Shown: one piece after another, positions 1 to 5,228 of the stretch
Layout of the letters: each line of letters starts with the position of its first letter
Numbering within the stretch: the stretch's first letter is position 1
NCBI GenBank assembly: GCA_021731425.1
Contig: JAKFXJ010000032.1
Span: forward strand, 1 to 10,088
DNA length: 10,088 nt
Direction of reading: 5' to 3'
Source of the DNA: Limnohabitans sp.
GTDB taxonomy: Bacteria; Pseudomonadota; Gammaproteobacteria; Burkholderiales; Burkholderiaceae_C
Notes under the pieces: generated by a model
What the model saw: the letters and a program-made list of their open reading frames with translations, nothing else
The model's database searches: none
What the model was told of the DNA's origin: nothing
Translations under genes and position numbers: made by a program

Positions 1-498
1 GGCCACACCATTTGGATCGACACATCGGGCATTGATTTCATCGCGAATGCCCTTCAGCTATCGCAGCAAAAGCAAGGCATGTCCTTGCATGCGGTCTTGC
101 CAGTTGATGCTACAGTGACAAATGTGCAAAAAATCTTCCAAAATTCGCCAATTCCATGGTCTTCACTGATGTTGACCAAAATGGACGAAGCGGCTCATCC
201 TTGGCCCTTGATTCAAGGCCTTTGTGATACAAAATTGCCAGTTTCCGCCGTGTCTGAAGGACACCAAACCAACGCTGCCCCGGTGCCACTGGATCCCCAG
301 CGTTTGCTGACTTTGGCGCTCTCGCCAGTTTATGGCATGCTCCCGCTGGCCGGTCATGCGACTGTGCCAGTCCCTCAGCTCAAGCCCGCTCGCAAGTCAC
401 GGACCAGCAAGCCGGCTTCCGCTGAATCTGTACAACCCATCAAAGCCCGTGCTCGCACGCGTGCGGTCAAAGCTGAAACCACCACCATTGCGGCATGA
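1..498 (+). CDS. flhF: FlhF, flagellar SRP-type GTPase (3' part only)
   Basis: Open reading frame entering from the left edge and ending at TGA 496-498, so only the last 165 residues are present. FlhF is a membrane-associated GTPase of the SRP/FtsY family that marks the flagellar pole and works with FlhG. Seen here: the G3 element WIDTSG (residues 6-11 of the fragment), a PVDATVTN segment, the G4 guanine-specificity motif TKMDEA, and a VSEG element in the usual G5 place. The G3 loop is DTSGID rather than the DTAGR of SRP GTPases. After the G domain there is a tail of about 50 residues rich in Lys, Arg, Ala, Pro and Thr, longer and more basic than I expect for FlhF. The stop lies 1 nt before the flhG start, which supports an operon with translational coupling. 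The P-loop would lie left of the window and cannot be checked. The assignment rests on the motifs plus flhG and fliA following directly. Confidence 0.88.
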   Translation, partial: GHTIWIDTSGIDFIANALQLSQQKQGMSLHAVLPVDATVTNVQKIFQNSPIPWSSLMLTKMDEAAHPWPLIQGLCDTKLPVSAVSEGHQTNAAPVPLDPQRLLTLALSPVYGMLPLAGHATVPVPQLKPARKSRTSKPASAESVQPIKARARTRAVKAETTTIAA

Positions 499-499
499 A

Positions 500-1324
500 A
501 TGGACAAGAAAAAATTCCCACAGGTGATCGGTGTTGCCAGCGGCAAAGGGGGCGCGGGTAAAACCACGGTGTCCATCAATTTGGCCGTAGCGCTGGCGAT
601 GCAAGGTCACCATGTCATGTTGCTCGATGCCGATCTGGGCATGGCGAATGCCCAAATTGCGCTGGGCGCTCACGCGCCGTTCAACATCAGTCATGTACTC
701 AATGGCAGCAAAACTCTGCAAGAGGTGATGATCACCACCGCGCAAGGGGTTCGTCTGGTGCCAGGTGCCTCTGGGTTGCGGGACATTGCGGCCTTGGATA
801 CGAAGCAAATTGCGACGATGATTCACGCTTTTGACACATTGGACGAGCCGGTCGATTACCTGGTCGTGGATGTGGCGGCGGGTATTGCGCCAGCCGTGCT
901 CGAATTCATGGCGGCCTGTCAGCGCCGATTTGTGGTGGTCTGTGATCAGCCCGCCTCCATTGCCGATGCTTATGGCCTGATCAAAGTGATGTCGACGGAG
1001 CAGTCGCTGGACGAAATTTATCTGGTGCCCAACATGGTCAACAGTGCACAGGACGGGCGGCAGCTGTATCGCCGCTTGAACGATGTCTGCACGCGGTTTT
1101 TGGGCATTTCCATCCGTTTCCTGCACTCCATTGAAGCCGATGAGTTGGTCTTGCAGTCATTGCGCAAGTACAAGTCGGTCTTGGAATACGCTCCTGGCAG
1201 TGCTGCTGCCCGTGATTTTCGGGGTCTGGCGCATGCCTTGGACCAATTGCCTCCCATTGAAAACGCTTCGGGTCGAATGCAGTTTTTCATGGAGCGCATG
1301 CTTCGTGTTCCCACAGACCGGTAA
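500..1324 (+). CDS. flhG: FlhG/FleN, MinD-like ATPase controlling flagellar number
   Basis: 274 residues from ATG 500, near the usual length of FleN/FlhG. This family of MinD/ParA-like ATPases dimerises on ATP, binds the membrane and limits flagellar number by acting on FlhF and, in some species, on the flagellar master regulator. Seen here: deviant Walker A SGKGGAGKTT (residues 14-23, signature Lys16 and P-loop Lys21), the Walker A' segment LLDADLGMANAQIALG, and a VVDVAAGI Walker B-type strand. The frame is open back to 332 inside flhF, but homology begins at MDKKKF. ATG 500 sits 1 nt after the flhF stop (TGAAATG) and lacks a clear Shine-Dalgarno, so reinitiation after flhF is likely. Odd point: the N-terminus is only about 8 residues before the first strand and I see no DQAxxLR-type FlhF-activating motif. 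MinD itself is less likely because of the flhF and fliA neighbours. Confidence 0.9.
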   Translation: MDKKKFPQVIGVASGKGGAGKTTVSINLAVALAMQGHHVMLLDADLGMANAQIALGAHAPFNISHVLNGSKTLQEVMITTAQGVRLVPGASGLRDIAALDTKQIATMIHAFDTLDEPVDYLVVDVAAGIAPAVLEFMAACQRRFVVVCDQPASIADAYGLIKVMSTEQSLDEIYLVPNMVNSAQDGRQLYRRLNDVCTRFLGISIRFLHSIEADELVLQSLRKYKSVLEYAPGSAAARDFRGLAHALDQLPPIENASGRMQFFMERMLRVPTDR

Positions 1325-1329
1325 TCAAC

Positions 1330-2040
1330 ATGGTCAGTAACGTTTCACTCTATCAAGAAGTGGGTAATCCCCAAGAAGCCCTGATCATGGCGCACATGCC
1401 CATGGTCAAGCGAGTGGCTGTTCATTTGAAAGCACGCTTGCCGCCTTTCATGGAGTTGGACGAGTTGGTGCAGGTCGGCATGGTCGGTTTGATTGAGGCC
1501 GCGCGGTCTTTTGACCCCACCAAAGGTTTTGTCTTCGAGCACTTCGCATTGAGCCGCGTGCGGGGCGCCATTTTGGATGAGGTGCGCAGGCAGTCCTTTT
1601 TGCCGCGTTCCGCCGTGGCTTTTAACAAGAATGAAAATGAGGCTGTTCACGTGTTGGCTGCCGAACTGGGTCGGGCACCCACGCAAGTGGAATTGGCCGA
1701 ATTCATGGGCAAGGACATCGAGGAATTCCACAAAGAGCGCGGACAAGCCAAACGGTTTGAAACCTTCTCCATGGAACTGGTCAATGACGAAGTCATGAGC
1801 ATGCCCGGCGACAGCGCGATGCAGCCTGAGGTCATGGTGGAAGAGGCTGAATTCATGGAAGCCGTGGTCGATGCCATCGATCAATTGCCTGAGCGTGAAA
1901 AATTGGTCATGAACCTTTACTATGTAGAGGAATTGAATCTGAAGGAAATTGGTGAAGTTCTGGGGGTCAGTGAATCCCGTGTCAGCCAAATTTTGTCCAC
2001 TGTTGTGAAAAAATTACGTCAAAATCTACAACTTGCTTAA
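1330..2040 (+). CDS. fliA: FliA, flagellar sigma-28 factor
   Basis: 236 residues, typical for FliA, the sigma factor that directs RNA polymerase to late flagellar genes (flagellin, chaperones, motor and chemotaxis genes). Seen here: sigma region 2 with LDELVQVGMVGLIEAARSFD (residues 43-62) and the core- and -10-binding stretch with RVRGAILDEVR (76-86); region 3 around residues 100-140 (AELGRAPTQVELAEFMG); region 4 with LPEREKLVMNLYYVEELNLK (186-205) and a helix-turn-helix at about 204-224 (EIGEVLGVSESRVSQIL). It begins 5 nt after flhG and has no strong Shine-Dalgarno, consistent with coupling. A sigma-28-type promoter lies in this window before fliS (3320-3346), so its product has a visible local target. 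Its anti-sigma factor FlgM is not in the window. Heat-shock and housekeeping sigma factors are excluded by the short, region-1-free architecture and the flagellar context. Confidence 0.95.
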   Translation: MVSNVSLYQEVGNPQEALIMAHMPMVKRVAVHLKARLPPFMELDELVQVGMVGLIEAARSFDPTKGFVFEHFALSRVRGAILDEVRRQSFLPRSAVAFNKNENEAVHVLAAELGRAPTQVELAEFMGKDIEEFHKERGQAKRFETFSMELVNDEVMSMPGDSAMQPEVMVEEAEFMEAVVDAIDQLPEREKLVMNLYYVEELNLKEIGEVLGVSESRVSQILSTVVKKLRQNLQLA

Positions 2041-2058
2041 ATCCGCTGAGATTCTCTG

Positions 2059-2607
2059 ATGTTCAATCTTTTCAATCGAAACAACCCTGCTGATGAAATG
2101 AAGCGTGCAATCGCCGCTTATGAAAAGGTGACCTCGATCGAATCCGATTCTCGCGAAGCACGCAGCTTGCGGATGCGAATGGGCATGCTCTGTCGTGCGC
2201 ACCTGGACAAAACATTCATCGCTGGAGCAGAGCAAACCGCTGCCTGGCAAGAATTGGTCAGCTTGTCTCTCAAGGCGGGTAAACCCATGCCTGAAGCGCC
2301 GACGCCCTCCAAATTCCAAAAAATCCGCACGGGCGACTCCGATGTCTATGCGTATTTGCCAGAGGATTTCGTGATCGAGGCCTTTGGTTTGGGTGCGCGT
2401 TACCAAAAGGCGGAGCTGTCAGCGCCCAAGGCCATCGAGGCCATGCAAGCCTTGGCCAACCAGATCAGTCGCTACGACTTGCGCTTGGAAGAACCCTTTC
2501 AGGCTTTGACTTTCTTGCGCGAAGAGTTGGCCGAACAAGCGGCAGCCGAAGCGGCTGCCCAAAATGAGGGTCAAAACGCTGGCAATCCCTCTTCTGAAGG
2601 CCCTTGA
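2059..2607 (+). CDS. Unrecognised protein in the flagellar operon (182 aa)
   Basis: I do not recognise this family. The ATG at 2059 follows fliA by 18 nt with a weak GAG-type ribosome site (2048-2050), and the frame is open in line with the operon. The product is soluble-looking: no signal peptide or membrane segment. Residues 11-45 and 122-165 look strongly helical (ADEMKRAIAAYEKV; APKAIEAMQALANQISRYDL), and residues 154-170 are rich in Ala, Glu and Gln (REELAEQAAAEAAAQNE) and may form a coiled coil. The middle (76-100) is proline-rich with a short charged stretch. The C-terminus is polar and probably disordered. Codon use resembles its neighbours, with no sign of recent transfer. Position between fliA and a membrane-anchored unknown gene, 15 nt away, suggests the two are co-translated and may act together in motility; that is inference only. 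Confidence 0.75.
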   Translation: MFNLFNRNNPADEMKRAIAAYEKVTSIESDSREARSLRMRMGMLCRAHLDKTFIAGAEQTAAWQELVSLSLKAGKPMPEAPTPSKFQKIRTGDSDVYAYLPEDFVIEAFGLGARYQKAELSAPKAIEAMQALANQISRYDLRLEEPFQALTFLREELAEQAAAEAAAQNEGQNAGNPSSEGP

Positions 2608-2622
2608 GGCGGGGAAATCACC

Positions 2623-3291
2623 GTGGACGCCTTGGTCAATGCCTTGATTTCCGTTGGGCTCTTGTTGATCCTGGTGATGATCATCTATTTGATCGACAAG
2701 GTGAACGCGATCGAAAAAGAAACCCGCAAGATGATGGTCACCCTGGGTGAAAAACCAGCCTCCTCGTTGCCCAACGTGCCCACCGATCCCTTCATGGGTC
2801 TGAGCGGCAAGAAGTTATGGGATGCCATGACGGGTCGTTCGATCGAAGGGCTGGATCCCGATGGCCGGGCCAATTTGCGAAACATTTACCAGCTGGTCTT
2901 GTCCAAGCACATAGAAGCCCTTTATCAGGATGGCTTCAAGGACGCCATCAGGGGCTTGCCAGGCGAGCCCAAAAACAGCCGATTGATCACCACGGCCAAG
3001 GGCCAGGTGGAGTCCTGGATCCCCTCGGCTCAGGCCAACGCCCTTTACCAATGTGGCTTCAAAGCCGCCGAGACACCTCAATCTGAATGGGGGCCCATTC
3101 GGGCATCGATGGACGAGGCGGGGCAGTATTTGCTGGGAAAAACCGATTTGGACAACAGCAGCCCCTTGTCTGACTGGCTCATGCCCTTGTCTTCGTCTGA
3201 ATCGGCACTGTCCTCTGCAGAAAGTGCCCCTGACACCCCTATTGGTTTGCCGGATGCGTCCAAATCCACGCCCAAGCTGAACAGACTTTGA
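2623..3291 (+). CDS. Unrecognised membrane-anchored protein in the flagellar operon (222 aa, GTG start)
   Basis: I do not recognise this family. The start is GTG 2623, supported by a GGGGA ribosome site at 2611-2615 with 7 nt spacing, and by the immediate hydrophobic N-terminus. Residues about 5-24 (VNALISVGLLLILVMIIYLI) form one membrane segment, followed by DKVNAIEKETRKM, which could be a short coiled coil; a cytoplasmic location of the rest is a guess based on the Lys/Arg-rich flank. Residues 56-165 form the conserved-looking body. It contains an approximate internal duplication, EALYQDGFKDA (98-108) and NALYQCGFKAA (139-149), 41 residues apart. The last 35 residues are rich in Ser, Pro and Asp and look disordered. 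It ends the packed flhF-led operon; the hairpin and sigma-28 promoter follow. One could mistake it for FliL or FliO because of the single N-terminal membrane segment, but I see no FliL or FliO motifs. Confidence 0.75.
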   Translation: MDALVNALISVGLLLILVMIIYLIDKVNAIEKETRKMMVTLGEKPASSLPNVPTDPFMGLSGKKLWDAMTGRSIEGLDPDGRANLRNIYQLVLSKHIEALYQDGFKDAIRGLPGEPKNSRLITTAKGQVESWIPSAQANALYQCGFKAAETPQSEWGPIRASMDEAGQYLLGKTDLDNSSPLSDWLMPLSSSESALSSAESAPDTPIGLPDASKSTPKLNRL

Positions 3292-3298
3292 TTTTTTC

Positions 3299-3320
3299 AG
3301 GCCTGTCGGTGAACAGGCCT
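3299..3320. repeat. Perfect 8-bp inverted repeat between operon end and fliS promoter
   Basis: AGGCCTGT (3299-3306) and ACAGGCCT (3313-3320) form a perfect stem around a 6-nt loop, CGGTGA. It starts 8 nt after the stop of the 2623-3291 gene, so it could end the upstream transcript. It lacks the canonical downstream T tract on + (CAAGTTTCC follows). The T6 run at 3292-3297 is on the wrong side, just before the stem. On - the stem is followed by an A run. It may be a weak terminator, an mRNA-stabilising 3' hairpin, or a protein site, as it touches the -35 element of the fliS promoter. Confidence 0.55.
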
Positions 3321-3346
3321 CAAGTTTCCGAGTGCCCTGTCGATTC
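3320..3346 (+). promoter_or_regulatory. Predicted sigma-28 (FliA) promoter of fliS
   Basis: TCAAGTTT (3320-3327), an 11-nt spacer, then GTCGATTC (3339-3346). Against the enterobacterial FliA consensus TAAAGTTT-N11-GCCGATAA this matches 7 of 8 in the -35 box with exact spacing and 5 of 8 in the -10 box, including the CGAT core. It lies 33 nt before the fliS ATG and follows fliA by about 1.3 kb. No matching sigma-70 promoter is evident here. fliS as a late (class 3) gene is expected from flagellar biology. Confidence 0.7.
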
Positions 3347-3379
3347 CCTCAGTACTGAAGTATTCAAGGGATTTCATTC

Positions 3380-3802
3380 ATGCGCGCTTATTCAAAATTT
3401 GCTGAGAGCTACGGATCTGTTCAGGTCGTGACAGGCGTGGCCACCGCTGACAACATCCAGTTGATCCAAATGCTTTTTGACGGTTTGCTGGAAAGCCTGG
3501 CCAGCGCCACAGGCCACATTCAAAACAATGCCATCGAAGAGAAGTCCAAAGCCTTGGCCCGTGCAGGACGCATCGTGGTGGGTTTGCAAGGCGCGCTGGA
3601 TTTCGAGCGCGGCGGTGAATTGGCTCAAAATTTGAATGAGTTGTATGCCTACATGACCCGCCGACTTTTCCACATCAACGCCCAAAATGACCTGCAGGCC
3701 TTGGAAGAGGTGAAAACTTTGGTGGTCGATATTTCCCAAGCTTGGCAAACGTTGCCCAGTTTGTTGTCCGACACCAACCGCCGTACGCTCTACCCCAATT
3801 GA
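3380..3802 (+). CDS. fliS: FliS, flagellin export chaperone
   Basis: 140 residues, near the usual 125-140. FliS binds the C-terminus of flagellin in the cytoplasm, preventing premature polymerisation and delivering it to the type III export gate. Seen here: the family pattern LIQMLFDGLLESL near residues 27-40, then IEEKSKALARAGRIVVGLQG, LDFERGGELAQNLNELYAYM and RRLFHINAQND, the last giving the family's conserved (M)xRRLxxxNxxxD stretch. The ATG at 3380 has an AAGGG ribosome site at 3366-3370. It is transcribed from the sigma-28-type promoter at 3320-3346, so it should be co-expressed with flagellin. Unusually, its common partners fliD (cap) and fliT are absent on both sides: unknown genes precede it and tRNA genes on the other strand follow. 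Nothing looks truncated. Confidence 0.93.
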   Translation: MRAYSKFAESYGSVQVVTGVATADNIQLIQMLFDGLLESLASATGHIQNNAIEEKSKALARAGRIVVGLQGALDFERGGELAQNLNELYAYMTRRLFHINAQNDLQALEEVKTLVVDISQAWQTLPSLLSDTNRRTLYPN

Positions 3803-3822
3803 AAAGAAGGTCACAGGCCTGA

Positions 3823-3899
3823 TGGCCTGCCCGACAGGAATCGAACCTGTGACCCACAGCTTAGAAGGCTGTTGCTCTATCCAACTGAGCTACGGGCAG
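3823..3899 (-). tRNA. tRNA-Arg(UCU), CCA encoded
   Basis: Reading the - strand from 3899, all four arms fold with full pairing: acceptor CTGCCCG/CGGGCAG, D stem GCTC/GAGC, anticodon stem ACAGC/GCTGT, T stem ACAGG/CCTGT. The anticodon loop is CTTCTAA, giving UCU (complement at 3863-3865), which reads AGA (and AGG by wobble). The T loop is TTCGAAT, the discriminator is G73 (3826), and CCA is encoded at 3825-3823. It reads toward fliS, with its 3' end 21 nt beyond the fliS stop. No convincing promoter is visible in the 80 nt before it; see the hairpin at 3912-3934. Confidence 0.96.
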
Positions 3900-3911
3900 A
3901 AGAAGAAACAT

Positions 3912-3934
3912 AAAAGGCCCATGATGGGCCTTTT
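3912..3934. terminator. Rho-independent terminator, probably bidirectional, between the two tRNAs
   Basis: AAAAGGCCCA (3912-3921) and TGGGCCTTTT (3925-3934) pair perfectly over 10 bp with a 3-nt TGA loop. On + the GC core is followed by T6 (3931-3936), a strong terminator for transcripts coming through fliS. On - the core is followed by TTTTATG, a weaker but credible T run, placed after tRNA-Pro and only 12 nt before the tRNA-Arg 5' end. It either ends the tRNA-Pro transcript or, if leaky, sits inside a two-tRNA precursor. Confidence 0.8.
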
Positions 3935-3980
3935 TTATGGGAGAAACGGTGTCAATGCGCTGGTTGGGCATTGTGAAAAG

Positions 3981-4057
3981 TGGTCGGAGCGGCGGGATTC
4001 GAACTCGCGACCCTCTGCTCCCAAAGCAGATGCGCTACCAGGCTGCGCTACGCTCCG
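3981..4057 (-). tRNA. tRNA-Pro(UGG), CCA encoded
   Basis: Reading the - strand from 4057: acceptor CGGAGCG/CGCTCCG with the C1-G72 pair typical of bacterial tRNA-Pro, D stem GCGC/GCGC, anticodon stem TCTGC/GCAGA, loop TTTGGGA giving UGG (complement at 4021-4023). Discriminator A73 (3984) and encoded CCA at 3983-3981. The T stem is GCGAG/CCCGC, with one A-C mismatch at the fourth pair. UGG reads CCA and, when modified, other Pro codons. A -10-like TAGAAT lies just upstream at 4073-4068. Confidence 0.96.
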
Positions 4058-4067
4058 ACTGATCGGT

Positions 4068-4073
4068 ATTCTA
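4068..4073 (-). promoter_or_regulatory. Possible -10 box for the tRNA genes
   Basis: TAGAAT on the - strand (5 of 6 to TATAAT) ends 10 nt before the mature tRNA-Pro 5' end, the right distance for a tRNA promoter with a very short leader. No good -35 hexamer lies 16-18 nt further upstream (GGATAC or CGGATA there). The TTGACA on - at 4109-4104 is about 30 nt from this box, too far to pair with it. Low-confidence call. Confidence 0.35.
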
Positions 4074-4120
4074 ACCCCCAAATGCGTGGGTATCCGGGGT
4101 GGCTGTCAAAAAAATCCTGT

Positions 4121-5209
4121 TTAGATTTTTGAGCCATGCGCCAAGGCGCGTTCCCGACTCGCGGCCAGCGCCTTCGCATCAGGCGCTGACAAATCCCATG
4201 CTTGCATGTGGTCCAGGCTGATGTCAGCAAGCGCAGCGATCCATTGGGCGTTGTTGTTCAGGCACGGGATGTAACTGAAGCTTTCGCCGCCTGCGTGCAA
4301 AAACGCTTCTTGGGCTTCTTGCTGGATCTCTTCCAATGTTTCCAGGCAGTCGCTGGTGAAGCCTGGGCAGATCACATCGACTTTTTTCACGCCTTGCCCA
4401 GCCATGGCCACCAAGGTGGGCTCGGTGTAGGGCTCCAGCCACTTGGCCTTGCCAAAGCGGGACTGGAAGGTGAGTTTGTACTGGTCTTTGCTCAGGTTCA
4501 GCGCTTCGGCCAGCAAGCGGCCGGTTTTCATGCATTCGCAGTGATAAGGGTCACCCAGCTGCAGGGTGCGCTCGGGCACACCGTGAAAGCTCATGACCAG
4601 TTGCTCGGCCCGGCCGTGGGTGGCCCAGTGTTCACGCACCGTCTGCGCCAGCGCTGCGATGTAGCGCGGGTCGTCGTGGTAGTGGTTGACAAAGCGCATC
4701 TCGGGGATGAGCCGGGTTTTCAGGCCCCAGCGGTACACCGCGTCGAACACGCTGGCCGTGGTGGTGCCGCTGTACTGTGGGTAGGCGGGCACGATCAGCA
4801 CGCGCTGCACGCCTTCGGCTTTCAAGGCATCGAGCTGCGCTGGTATCGATGGCTGGCCATAGCGCATGGCATAGCGGACCGCCACATGGTGGCCACGCTC
4901 TTGCAGGGCGGTGCCCAGCGACTGGGCTTGTTGTTCGGTGAAGGCTTTGAGGGGCGAGCCCTGCTCGGTCCAGATGCTGGCGTATTTGGCGGCCGATTTG
5001 GCCGGGCGCACGCGCAAGATGATGCCGTGCAGGATCAGCCACCAGATGGGTTTGGGGATCTCGACCACGCGACTGTCGCCCAGAAACTCGGCCAGGTATT
5101 TGCGCAGAGCTGGGGCGGTGGGGGCGCTGGGCGTGCCCAGGTTGCAGTACAGCACCGCTGTGCGGGCGGACTGACCATGCTGGAAGGAGGGTTCTTGTTG
5201 AAATGCCAT
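4121..5209 (-). CDS. hemH: HemH, ferrochelatase
   Basis: 362 residues, the normal proteobacterial length. HemH inserts Fe2+ into protoporphyrin IX, the last step of protoheme synthesis, at the cytoplasmic face of the inner membrane. Seen here: N-terminal AVLYCNLGTPSAP (residues 18-30), WWLILHGIILRVRP (56-69), YRYGQP-like RYAMRYGQPSIPAQL (112-126), PAYPQYSGTTTASV (141-154), the family signature LVMSFHGVPERTLQLGDPY (204-222) with active-site His209, and CPGFTSDCLETLEEI (281-295) with the conserved Glu290. The open frame extends far upstream, but homology starts at MAFQQEPS, and ATG 5209 has a GGGAGA ribosome site at 5222-5217. The start lies 19 bp from a divergent HAD gene, so its promoter must lie inside that gene or further off. 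A weak A/T-rich hairpin at the stop codon (AAAAATC/GATTTTT followed by T) may end the transcript. A linked hrcA or grpE, common neighbours in relatives, is not present here. Confidence 0.96.
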   Translation of the reverse strand: MAFQQEPSFQHGQSARTAVLYCNLGTPSAPTAPALRKYLAEFLGDSRVVEIPKPIWWLILHGIILRVRPAKSAAKYASIWTEQGSPLKAFTEQQAQSLGTALQERGHHVAVRYAMRYGQPSIPAQLDALKAEGVQRVLIVPAYPQYSGTTTASVFDAVYRWGLKTRLIPEMRFVNHYHDDPRYIAALAQTVREHWATHGRAEQLVMSFHGVPERTLQLGDPYHCECMKTGRLLAEALNLSKDQYKLTFQSRFGKAKWLEPYTEPTLVAMAGQGVKKVDVICPGFTSDCLETLEEIQQEAQEAFLHAGGESFSYIPCLNNNAQWIAALADISLDHMQAWDLSAPDAKALAASRERALAHGSKI

Positions 5210-5216
5210 GCGGTAT

Positions 5217-5222
5217 TCTCCC
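5217..5222 (-). promoter_or_regulatory. Ribosome binding site that decides the hemH start
   Basis: GGGAGA on the - strand, 7 nt before ATG 5209. It picks MAFQQEPS as the start over upstream in-frame ATGs in the HAD gene. The same bases are in the leader of the divergent gene. Confidence 0.6.
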
Positions 5223-5228
5223 ACCACC

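Noticed and set aside
332..499. Longer start for FlhG inside flhF
   Set aside because: The added 56 residues are an off-frame reading of the FlhF tail with no MinD-like content; ATG 500 fits homology and operon spacing.
3814..3829. Hairpin CAGGCC/GGCCTG as terminator of tRNA-Arg
   Set aside because: It uses the CCA end and last acceptor bases of the tRNA and the T-rich stretch is several bases away, so it should not form beside a folded tRNA.
3981..4057. tRNA pair as an integration site of a genomic island
   Set aside because: No integrase, direct repeat of a tRNA 3' end or phage-like gene is visible in the window.
4104..4109. TTGACA on - upstream of tRNA-Pro as its -35 box
   Set aside because: At 17 nt the -10 would be CGCATT; the good TAGAAT box is about 30 nt away.
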